16,380 nt of DNA from an uncultured cyanobacterium (GTDB lineage: Bacteria > Cyanobacteriota > Cyanobacteriia > PCC-6307 > Cyanobiaceae), in contig CAIZOZ010000047.1 in assembly GCA_903934745.1 (NCBI GenBank), positions 1-16,380 on the forward strand, written 5' to 3'. Within the stretch, counting starts at the first letter, position 1. Every line of letters begins with the position of its first letter. Below are positions 7,206 to 12,809 of this stretch, in pieces. A model generated the notes under the pieces. That model searched no databases and was not told the origin of the DNA. It saw only the letters and a list, made by a program, of their open reading frames with translations. A program made the translations under genes and the position numbers.

Positions 7206-8214
7206 AGCCGCTCAAGATCCGCTGCATGGCTTCAGTGCCGGCCCCCGGACGACGGGGTAGCGCCAGGGTCCACCAGGGCCGTCTCCAGTCAGGACTGGAC
7301 TCCCGCAGCAGATCCCGCCAGAGCTGGCGTCGCCGCTGCGGTTGCTGCAGAGCGGTGGCCTCCAGGCCCCAGCGTTGCCAGCAGCGCTGGTAATCCTGCT
7401 CCAGGAGCTGCGCCAGAATCGGCAGATCAGCCAGGCTGCCGGCCGGCAGCTGGTCGTTGATGGCTCGCCGGAGCACCTCCAGGTCATGGAGTTCGCCGAG
7501 CAGATCCTGAAGCCCCCGGAAGCGCCCGGCCCAGCCGCGGCAGCGGGGTCCTGTCTGGCTCAGGAGATTCTCAAGGCTGTAGCGGGCGTGCTTGCACTGC
7601 TTGCGCAGATCGTGAACGTCCTCGACGGGGCCGTCGGGCTCGAGCACGGCCCAGCCGGGATGCTGGAAGATCGTCACCAGCTCGGGAGCCTGCCATTCGG
7701 TCAGCCAGTCGCGCAGCGGCTGGTGCCCCAGGGCCGTGAATTGCGGTGCCTTCTGCCAACGCTGCAGATGGGCCAGGAGATTCAGATAGCTGCCGCTGCG
7801 CAGGGTTTTCTCCACCTGGCTCTGGGTGTGCTGGCGTTCGCGCTGCAGCTGGCGTAGCACCGGTTCCAGTTGCTGGCGCTCCGCCGCCGGCAGCTTCGGC
7901 AACACGCTGCCCTCCAGATGGGCGCGCAATACATCGAGATCCCGGGCCAGGCCGAGCCGCCGTGCCACCCGGGCGATGCGTTGATCCTTCACCGCTTCAG
8001 GCAGCTCCAGGGCCGGGGCGAACTGGCGCAGGGCTGTGCGCAGGCGGCGCATCGCCACCCGCATCTGATGCAGCGGTTCCGGATCGCGATTGGCGACGAC
8101 CTCGTTCTGCAGGTCCACCAGGCGGCGGCTGGCCCGTTGAATCAATCCCAGGGCGAACCCACCGTTGGTGAGGGCCCCTGGATCAATGGGGGCGGCCTTC
8201 CCAGCACATGCCAT
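7201..8214 (-). CDS. CHAD-domain protein, probable polyphosphate-binding
   Basis: CHAD (conserved histidine alpha-helical domain) protein. The family is known to bind inorganic polyphosphate and is often found near phosphate or polyphosphate genes. From the start chosen (ATG 8214, 337 aa) the domain covers almost the whole protein, with the two hallmark basic helices EPLHQMRVAMRRLRTALR (H49) and EDVHDLRKQCKHARYSLE (H201, H209), plus the internal motifs LARDLDVLRAHL and LGELHDLEVLRRA (H243). Numerous Arg/Lys residues on these helices suit polyanion binding. A GTG at 8259 would add 15 residues but would begin only 5 bp from the Pho box, leaving no promoter. ATG 8214 is preceded by AGGGAG at good spacing. 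No CYTH or other catalytic domain is fused. A role in polyphosphate granule binding or phosphate storage is inferred from the family and the Pho boxes. Confidence 0.92.
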   Translation of the reverse strand: MACAGKAAPIDPGALTNGGFALGLIQRASRRLVDLQNEVVANRDPEPLHQMRVAMRRLRTALRQFAPALELPEAVKDQRIARVARRLGLARDLDVLRAHLEGSVLPKLPAAERQQLEPVLRQLQRERQHTQSQVEKTLRSGSYLNLLAHLQRWQKAPQFTALGHQPLRDWLTEWQAPELVTIFQHPGWAVLEPDGPVEDVHDLRKQCKHARYSLENLLSQTGPRCRGWAGRFRGLQDLLGELHDLEVLRRAINDQLPAGSLADLPILAQLLEQDYQRCWQRWGLEATALQQPQRRRQLWRDLLRESSPDWRRPWWTLALPRRPGAGTEAMQRILSGS

Positions 8215-8263
8215 GGCCCAGATCTCCCTGTTGAATCGACTTTGCGCCCGCCCCAGCACTGCG

Positions 8264-8282
8264 GGGTTAAGGGGAGGTTGTC
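8264..8282 (-). promoter_or_regulatory. Pho box facing the CHAD gene
   Basis: On the minus strand GACAACCT (8282-8275) and CTTAACCC (8271-8264) are separated by CCC, again with an 11-bp period. The second unit matches the SphR consensus in 7 of 8 positions, the first is weaker. It lies 50 bp upstream of the preferred CHAD start (ATG 8214) and only 8 bp from the oppositely oriented Pho box at 8291-8320. Confidence 0.6.
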
Positions 8283-8290
8283 CGCAATCT

Positions 8291-8320
8291 TTCGACCAGG
8301 GCTTGACCTGCCCTTAACCC
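8291..8320 (+). promoter_or_regulatory. Three-unit Pho box facing the small conserved gene
   Basis: On the plus strand three 8-bp units TTCGACCA (8291-8298), CTTGACCT (8302-8309) and CTTAACCC (8313-8320) repeat with an exact 11-bp period and 3-bp spacers GGG and GCC. The last two fit PyTTAAPyPyT/A well; the first is degenerate. A -10-like TCTAAC lies 18 bp further on (8339-8344). This is the best-formed Pho box in the window. Confidence 0.7.
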
Positions 8321-8417
8321 CAACCCTGGGGGCCGCGATCTAACCTGAACCAACGTTATTAGGCCTGCCGTGGCAAGCGACGACAGTGCTGGGCGCCCAC
8401 CGGGTGTGAGATCTCCG

Positions 8418-8639
8418 ATGGAGGCCCATGCCAGTTACCGAGGCAACGACTGGTCCCCTGAGCGGCTGATGTTCCATCAGAACCTGGAATCCTTCGCCGA
8501 GCGGGTGGGGTTGATCGTGGGCCTGCAAGGCAATGGCAAGCTCAGCCAGGACCAGGCCTATGCCCAGATCCGGGCGATCTGGAAGGAGCTCAAGGACAGC
8601 AAGGGAAACCTGATCAATGGCAAAGGCCCCAGGGCCTGA
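8418..8639 (+). CDS. Small conserved cyanobacterial protein (DUF7219-like)
   Basis: A 73-residue soluble protein from ATG 8418, beginning MEAHASYRGNDWSPERLMF. It resembles, from memory, a small conserved cyanobacterial family (DUF7219 type) with the pattern YRG-x-(W/F)-(S/T)PE-x-L-x-F-x-x-NL-x-x-FA-x-RV, then a short Gly-containing turn (LQGNGKLS), a helix QAYAQIRAIWKELKDSK and a polar tail. No transmembrane segment, signal peptide or catalytic motif is visible, and its function is unknown. An in-frame GTG at 8370 would add 16 residues (MASDDSAGRPPGVRSP) that look non-conserved, but it cannot be excluded and has AGG 6 nt upstream. The gene is divergent from the CHAD gene and preceded by a three-unit Pho box, so phosphate-responsive expression is inferred. 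Confidence 0.8.
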   Translation: MEAHASYRGNDWSPERLMFHQNLESFAERVGLIVGLQGNGKLSQDQAYAQIRAIWKELKDSKGNLINGKGPRA

Positions 8640-9233
8640 GCCAGTTCGGGCGCCTCCGTGGGCTGTCCCAGGCGCATCGGGGAAGCGGCGCTGGGCGACT
8701 GGCGCAAGTTGGCGAGCAGCTCACCTGGCCAAGGCTTGCGGGCAGCGCCATGGGGTCGGATCGCTGCGCCAGCAGCGCTGTTGAAGGTCTCAGCTTGATT
8801 GGCGATGAGGAGCCGATCACAACCTGTTCGCGCTCTTCAGCCCCTGGCAGGCTGGTCTTATCGATGGCGTTGGGATTCTTGGCGTGCCAGTTCATGGGAA
8901 GGGCCATGAATCTGCAACGGATTCGCAACAGGAATGCGATGGACCCAAGGAACGGGCGGAGGCGCCCGGCGATCATCCCGCGCGACTGCGAGTGCGACTG
9001 CGACTGTTTCGGCGGCTGCGGCTGCGGCTGTAGGCCAGGGATCGGGCTCGCGTCCGTGCTGGTTCATCGGTCTTGCTGCGGTAATGCAGCAGGCCTAGGC
9101 ACAGGCCGCTTGGGGGCGCAGCCGCGGCCAGGCGATTGGCTGCCCGCTCCATCCTGCTCGAAGGGATGGCGCTCCTGGGAGGGTCAAGGCCGCCCATGGA
9201 GCATGCGGAACCGTGGCTCTCAGACCGTGGCTC
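8640..9233. other. Intergenic region with short repeats, no confident gene
   Basis: The stretch lies between the 3' ends of the small conserved gene and the glycosyltransferase gene. Frames on both strands (for example plus 8750-9289) give low-complexity, domain-free products. A possible hairpin with arms GCGCCT (8650-8655) and AGGCGC (8670-8675) follows the small gene but lacks a T run. Hexanucleotide-like repeats occupy 8982-9030. No RNA gene was recognised. Confidence 0.5.
8982..9030. repeat. Imperfect GCGACT / GGCTGC hexamer repeats
   Basis: Two adjacent short tandem arrays: GCGACT/GCGAGT units in 8982-9006 and GGCTGC units in 9014-9030, separated by TTTCGGC. On the plus strand one frame reads CECDCDCFGGCGCGC, on the minus strand an Arg/Ser repeat. 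This looks like a slippage-prone microsatellite rather than a coding motif. Confidence 0.7.
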
Positions 9234-9237
9234 TCAG
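9210..9237. repeat. 14-bp perfect tandem duplication at the glycosyltransferase stop codon
   Basis: The unit ACCGTGGCTCTCAG occurs at 9210-9223 and again at 9224-9237. The second copy contains the TGA stop of the minus-strand glycosyltransferase gene (9236-9234). Confidence 0.85.
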
Positions 9238-10928
9238 GGGGGCGGGCTCTGGAGCGGGCCGCCGACCAGACCGCAGCGGTAAAGGGTGAGTGGGGTTTCA
9301 CGAGCGAGGGCCTGGCAACGCAGATCGGGCGCCTGGGGCTGCTTGAGGCTCAGCAGCAGGATCGTCTGCCCCGGTGCCAGATCGAGATGGTCTTCCCTGC
9401 GCAGGCGGCGGCCCGCATACCAATTGAGGCTGGGACGTTCCGCCTCCTGCCAGAGGCGGACCTCGGCTGCTTCCTGATTCGTCAGCACTGCGGCCAGCCG
9501 CGGTACGGGCCAGCGTTCATGCAGCTCCCACAGCCAAAGGGGGCTGGCCAGCAGCAGCAGCAGGGCCAGCCAGGTGCCGAGCACGAGCACCAGCCCCCCC
9601 CAGTGGCGTTGGCGCTGAACCGGCCGATCCAGCAACCAGCCCCCTGCCATCAGGGCGCTGCCGAACACCAGGGCGATGGTGGCGGCGGGCCGCAGTGGTG
9701 GCAGCATCCCCAGCAGCGAAATCAGGGCTGCCGCCACCACCACCACGCCAAGCAGGCTCCAGAAGCGGGGCAGGCGCGCCAGCCAGCCGGCGCCGGGGGG
9801 GCGGTCTTCGTGGCGGCGATCCAGCAACCAGGCCAGTACCGGTGCGCAGACCAGGGCGAAGGGGGGCCAGAGCAGCAGGGTGTACCAGGGCAATTGGGTG
9901 CGCAGGGGCAGCACCATCAGGCTCATCGCCAGGGTGAGCCCCAGACACCAGAGTCCAGCCCGGCTGCGGCGGGCACGCCAGGCCAGCGCCAGACCGAACG
10001 GCCAGCAGGGCAGCCAGGGCCAGCCTCCCTCCAGCATCTCCAGTGCGGCGGTCCAGGGGCCGTCGCGATGGCCCTCGATGGCCGTGCCGATGCGGGCGTA
10101 GCCCTGGCCGAGCCACATCTGCAGGGCGTCATCGCCGCGCACCAGCCAGTGGCCCAGATGCCAGGCCAGGCCGGGTACGAGGCCGGCCACCAAGGCCAGG
10201 GCCAACAGCAGCCACTGGCGCGGCCGCAGATCCCGTTCCAGGGCACGCAGCGCCAGCGCTGTGCCCAGCACGGGCAGGGCGGTGGGGGCTTTGAGCAGCA
10301 GCAGGGCACTGCCGGCCAGGCCGGCGAGCGTGCCCCAGAGCAGGATCCGGCGCCAGCCGCCCATGCTGCCCAGCAGGGCCCACCAGACGAGGGCGATGGC
10401 CACCAGCTGAGTGCCGTCGAGCATCACCCGATGGCCATGCCGTGCCAGCGGCATCAGGGTGAGGGCGATGGCGGCGCTGGCCAGGGCGGTGCGGCGCTCG
10501 CCGGGCCGCAGGCGCCACTGGATCAGCCCCAGCAAGGGCACGATCAACGACGACAGCAGTGCCGGCCCGATGCGCAGCACCCATTCCGGCGGCAGCTCCG
10601 CGGCGCTGGCTGCCGGGCTGAGCTGGTGCCAGAGCTGGATGCTGGCCGCGATCAGCAGGTGGATCGCTGGTGGTTTGTTGAGATAGGGCTCGCCCCAGTA
10701 GGTGGGCCAGAGCCGTTCGGGCCAGGGGGAGCGGCTGGTTTCCAGGGCCACCCGGGCGACGATGCCCTCATCCCAGTCCACCAGGGGCACGCCGCCCAGG
10801 CCAATCAGGGCCAGGATCAACGCCAGGAGCCAGAGCAGCAGCAGGCCTGGGGCCAGGCGACGATCGCGATGCTGCCAGACCTGCTGCCGGCCACTTCCCA
10901 TCGCAGATCCATCCGATCGGCCCATCAT
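9234..10928 (-). CDS. GT39/ArnT-like integral membrane glycosyltransferase
   Basis: Polytopic membrane glycosyltransferase of the GT39 (PMT/ArnT-like, GT-C fold) superfamily, which transfers a sugar from a polyprenyl-phosphate donor to lipid or protein acceptors on the outer face of the plasma membrane. The 564-residue product starts with a basic N-terminus and a first transmembrane helix (about 27-47), followed by the hallmark acidic motif VDWDEGIVARVA (D53, E54) and the conserved loop YWGEPYLNKPPAIHLL (78-92). Further hydrophobic helices follow to about residue 470, including RHGHRVMLDGTQLVAIAL (D171), with a C-terminal soluble part of about 90 residues ending GLVGGPLQSPPP. The start is ATG 10928, preceded by GAAGGG about 8 nt upstream. 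The sugar and acceptor are unknown. A role in envelope polysaccharide or glycolipid modification is inference. It stands alone, with no other sugar genes nearby. Confidence 0.9.
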   Translation of the reverse strand: MMGRSDGSAMGSGRQQVWQHRDRRLAPGLLLLWLLALILALIGLGGVPLVDWDEGIVARVALETSRSPWPERLWPTYWGEPYLNKPPAIHLLIAASIQLWHQLSPAASAAELPPEWVLRIGPALLSSLIVPLLGLIQWRLRPGERRTALASAAIALTLMPLARHGHRVMLDGTQLVAIALVWWALLGSMGGWRRILLWGTLAGLAGSALLLLKAPTALPVLGTALALRALERDLRPRQWLLLALALVAGLVPGLAWHLGHWLVRGDDALQMWLGQGYARIGTAIEGHRDGPWTAALEMLEGGWPWLPCWPFGLALAWRARRSRAGLWCLGLTLAMSLMVLPLRTQLPWYTLLLWPPFALVCAPVLAWLLDRRHEDRPPGAGWLARLPRFWSLLGVVVVAAALISLLGMLPPLRPAATIALVFGSALMAGGWLLDRPVQRQRHWGGLVLVLGTWLALLLLLASPLWLWELHERWPVPRLAAVLTNQEAAEVRLWQEAERPSLNWYAGRRLRREDHLDLAPGQTILLLSLKQPQAPDLRCQALARETPLTLYRCGLVGGPLQSPPP

Positions 10929-11797
10929 CCCGCGGACCCTTCAGCACTTTTCAGGGGCGGGATGGGCGGCAAGGCTGCCGCAGCAGAATCAGGCCCCTGG
11001 CGGGCCTCCATCTGGATCGAGGCCACGGCCTGCTGCTCCAACAACTCACGTCGTGAGGGCGAGGGGGGCGGCGCGCGATCGTTTCGGTCTGGTTGTGCTC
11101 CAGGGCGCCGTCTCGATCGGCAGCAGCGCTATGGCGTCTGGTACATCTGTGCTGCTGGGAATTGCGCGGCCTTGCGCGGAAGTTTGCGTTTTATTCATGC
11201 TCCTGCAGGTTGCGATGTTTGATGATGAAACCAAAGGAGCAATGTCGCCGCCATGAACGATCGGTTCTCAGAACCAGGATTGACAGAGTTAAGCCATGAA
11301 CAGCGAAGCCTGGGCGGGCTCTCCCTTGGCGTTGATCGCTGGAGTCTTCGAGGTGAGTCCATGGCCAACGCGATCCGTGCTCAGAGGCATGGGCTGGGTC
11401 AGCGGTGCCCGTCGGAAGCCTTGGCAGGACAAGCCCAAAGGCCGCCTGGATGGGGCTTGGCTGGCGCGACATTCCATCGGCCTGCGAAGCCACCCGGCTT
11501 GCAGCGTTGTGAATCTGATCCTTCAGGCGCTATCCGCAATTCCCGCATGGCCAGGGACAGGCTGAGTGGCGATGGCTTGAACTTGATTGACCAGATCGGC
11601 ATGTTTGGGACCCAGTCGCTTCAGGCGATTCCAGCTTGGCCTGGAGCTTCGGTAACAGTCGCCTTGCCCCCCGCTGGGTGGTGGTGTAAGTGGGTTTACG
11701 CATGTAGGGCCTCGTTCTTGACCGAATATGCAAGATGTGCAAGAAACTAGATGGCGATCGGGTCCGCACAAGCCTCGGCTCCAATGCCGATATGCAG

Positions 11798-11803
11798 TAG
11801 AAT
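11798..11803 (+). promoter_or_regulatory. Possible -10 element for the first RHH gene
   Basis: TAGAAT matches the sigma-70 -10 consensus in 5 of 6 positions, about 140 bp upstream of the RHH start. No good -35 hexamer lies 17 bp upstream. A second candidate, TTGACC at about 11718, lacks a good -10 partner. Tentative. Confidence 0.25.
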
Positions 11804-11927
11804 GCATCAGTTGAGATTCTGTTCGGAGCGATTAGTATTGCGGCGTAATCGCTGTATCGGCACGGCGCTCCTGGGTCTTTCTCAGGTCATCCCCAACGGC
11901 CAATCCCCCCAATCTTCGAGAACTTTC

Positions 11928-11933
11928 AGGAGG
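11928..11933 (+). promoter_or_regulatory. Strong Shine-Dalgarno of the first RHH gene
   Basis: AGGAGG is placed 8 nt before ATG 11942. It is the clearest ribosome-binding site in the window and fixes the start of this small gene. Confidence 0.85.
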
Positions 11934-11941
11934 AACTAACG

Positions 11942-12211
11942 ATGAATGAGCGACTTCGGATGCTGCAGCGTCAGCCGCGACGGATCACGATTACGCTCAG
12001 CTATCACGTTCATGAAGCATTGCTGACGCGCTCCGAGGAAGAAGGGCGGTCGGTTTCCAATCTCTGTGCCTTTCTGCTCGAAGATTCCTTGCGTCATGCG
12101 GCTACCTTGCCCGTGGCGAATACGCCAAGCCAGCCTGATTCAATGGGCATGGTAGGGTCCTATTCAGTGGATAATAAAGTAAGAGGGAATGGTCATTTCA
12201 GGGGAAGTTGA
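11942..12211 (+). CDS. Small ribbon-helix-helix (CopG/Arc-like) DNA-binding protein
   Basis: An 89-residue protein with a ribbon-helix-helix fold near the N-terminus: beta strand RRITITLS (13-20), helix YHVHEALLTRSEEEG (21-35), turn with RS and helix VSNLCAFLLEDSLRHAA (38-54). This family dimerises through the strand, which inserts into the DNA major groove, and usually represses transcription, often of its own promoter or of a toxin-antitoxin operon. The C-terminal 35 residues are polar and probably disordered. The start is certain from the AGGAGG site. The gene is followed by a strong hairpin (12234-12260), so it appears monocistronic, and no toxin-like partner is adjacent. A related RHH protein is encoded just downstream on the same strand. 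The target operator is unknown. Confidence 0.82.
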   Translation: MNERLRMLQRQPRRITITLSYHVHEALLTRSEEEGRSVSNLCAFLLEDSLRHAATLPVANTPSQPDSMGMVGSYSVDNKVRGNGHFRGS

Positions 12212-12233
12212 TGGTTCGGCTATGTGCTGCGCT

Positions 12234-12267
12234 GGTGACGCTTCTTGGTCAAGCGTCACCTGTTGTT
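12234..12267 (+). terminator. Rho-independent terminator after the first RHH gene
   Basis: A perfect 10-bp inverted repeat (GGTGACGCTT at 12234-12243, AAGCGTCACC at 12251-12260, loop CTTGGTC) is followed by the T-rich tail TGTTGTT. It starts 23 bp after the RHH stop. The tail is interrupted by G, so it is a fair rather than ideal terminator. Confidence 0.7.
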
Positions 12268-12503
12268 TCGCCAGCTTTCTGGCGATCCGCTCTACGTTAG
12301 GCGAATTCAGTTCGATGCTTTCCTTGTCAACCGGAAGGTCGTCAACCATGGGCCTTGCTGAGCCGGGGCCTGACCTCCGCCACGGATGCCATTGTCGAGG
12401 TCAGACGCCATGGAGAGGGCCGGGTCGTGGATCGATCCTCCCTCAAATCTCCCGATTCCGCTTGGTTGGTAGGGAGTATAGTCTGATCAGATTTTCAGGT
12501 TGT

Positions 12504-12809
12504 TTGCTTGGCGAACAACTTCGGCTTTTGTCCAACATCCCTTTCGATTCCTCTCAGCTGCCTGATCCCATCAAGCTGTCTGATTCCATCCAGCTAGAGG
12601 CTGATCCCTTTCGGCTGGATCCGGCCGTTTTCCCAAAGCGAGTGGATCTGAAGCTTTCGATCGAGTCCCATGCCCTGTTGCTGAAACTGGCTGCCCAGTG
12701 TGGTCGCTCCCCCGGGGAGCTGGCCGAGCATCTGATCAGCCGCTACTTGCACGAAAAGGAAGACTTGGGGAGCGATGGGGATCAGCTCGATCCTTCACCC
12801 CGTTCCTGA
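12504..12809 (+). CDS. Second RHH-like protein with N-terminal hexapeptide repeats
   Basis: The C-terminal half carries a ribbon-helix-helix-like segment PKRVDLKLSIESHALLLKLA followed by QCGRSPGELAEHLISRYLHEK, which aligns well with the first RHH protein (shared pattern P-(R/K)-R-(I/V)-x-(I/L)-x-LS, H, LL, GRS, L). Before it lie in-frame repeats QLPDPI, KLSDSI, QLEADPF, RLDPAVF (12555-12630), encoded by DNA repeats of 18, 18 and 21 bp. The start is uncertain. The frame is open back to ATG 12189, but that part overlaps the end of the first RHH gene and its terminator and looks non-coding. I use TTG 12504 (101 aa), with AGG just upstream and a TATAGT -10-like element at 12477-12482. GTG 12642 would give only the RHH core. 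The 3' end overlaps the convergent CheB-CheR gene by 28 bp. Confidence 0.62.
   Translation: MLGEQLRLLSNIPFDSSQLPDPIKLSDSIQLEADPFRLDPAVFPKRVDLKLSIESHALLLKLAAQCGRSPGELAEHLISRYLHEKEDLGSDGDQLDPSPRS
12555..12611 (+). repeat. In-frame 18/18/21-bp degenerate tandem repeats
   Basis: Units CAGCTGCCTGATCCCATC (12555-12572), AAGCTGTCTGATTCCATC (12573-12590) and a 21-bp variant starting CAGCTAGAGGCTGATCCC (12591-12611). All are multiples of three and keep the reading frame of the second RHH protein, giving repeated (Q/K)L-x-D-x-(I/F) peptides. Confidence 0.75.

Larger units (their letters stand above)
10929..11941. other. About 1 kb region with no convincing gene
   Basis: This region separates the glycosyltransferase gene from the first RHH gene. 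Several short frames exist on both strands, none with a domain or good ribosome site. A 41-codon plus frame starting at ATG 11131 and ending at 11256 is hydrophobic in the middle (CAEVCVLFMLLQVAMF) but unsupported. On the minus strand around 11540-11680, two frames each carry a protein-like fragment (KLQAKLE in one, RLGPKHADLVNQVQAIATQ in the other), which might be a frameshifted gene remnant. The region is somewhat less GC-rich towards its right end. No insertion-sequence ends were seen. Confidence 0.45.

Noticed and set aside
8750..9289. 179-codon plus-strand frame with a Cys-rich block (CECDCDCFGGCGCGC)
   Set aside because: The Cys block comes from a hexamer microsatellite; the rest has no domain, no ribosome site and extends over the end of the convergent gene.
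9213..11222. 669-codon plus-strand frame
   Set aside because: Gln/Gly/Ala/His-rich antisense shadow of the membrane glycosyltransferase gene, whose hydrophobic helices and DE motif are convincing.
11253..11750. 165-codon plus-strand frame
   Set aside because: No domain or ribosome site, Trp/Arg/Gly-rich composition; several competing frames on both strands.
12164..12349. 61-codon minus-strand frame (MVDDLPVDKESIELNSPNVE...), fairly protein-like
   Set aside because: It overlaps the end of the first RHH gene and is crossed by its terminator hairpin; no ribosome site seen. Kept only as a remote possibility.
12189..12503. N-terminal extension of the second RHH frame back to ATG 12189
   Set aside because: It would begin inside the first RHH gene and run through the hairpin terminator; composition is Ser/Cys-rich and not protein-like.
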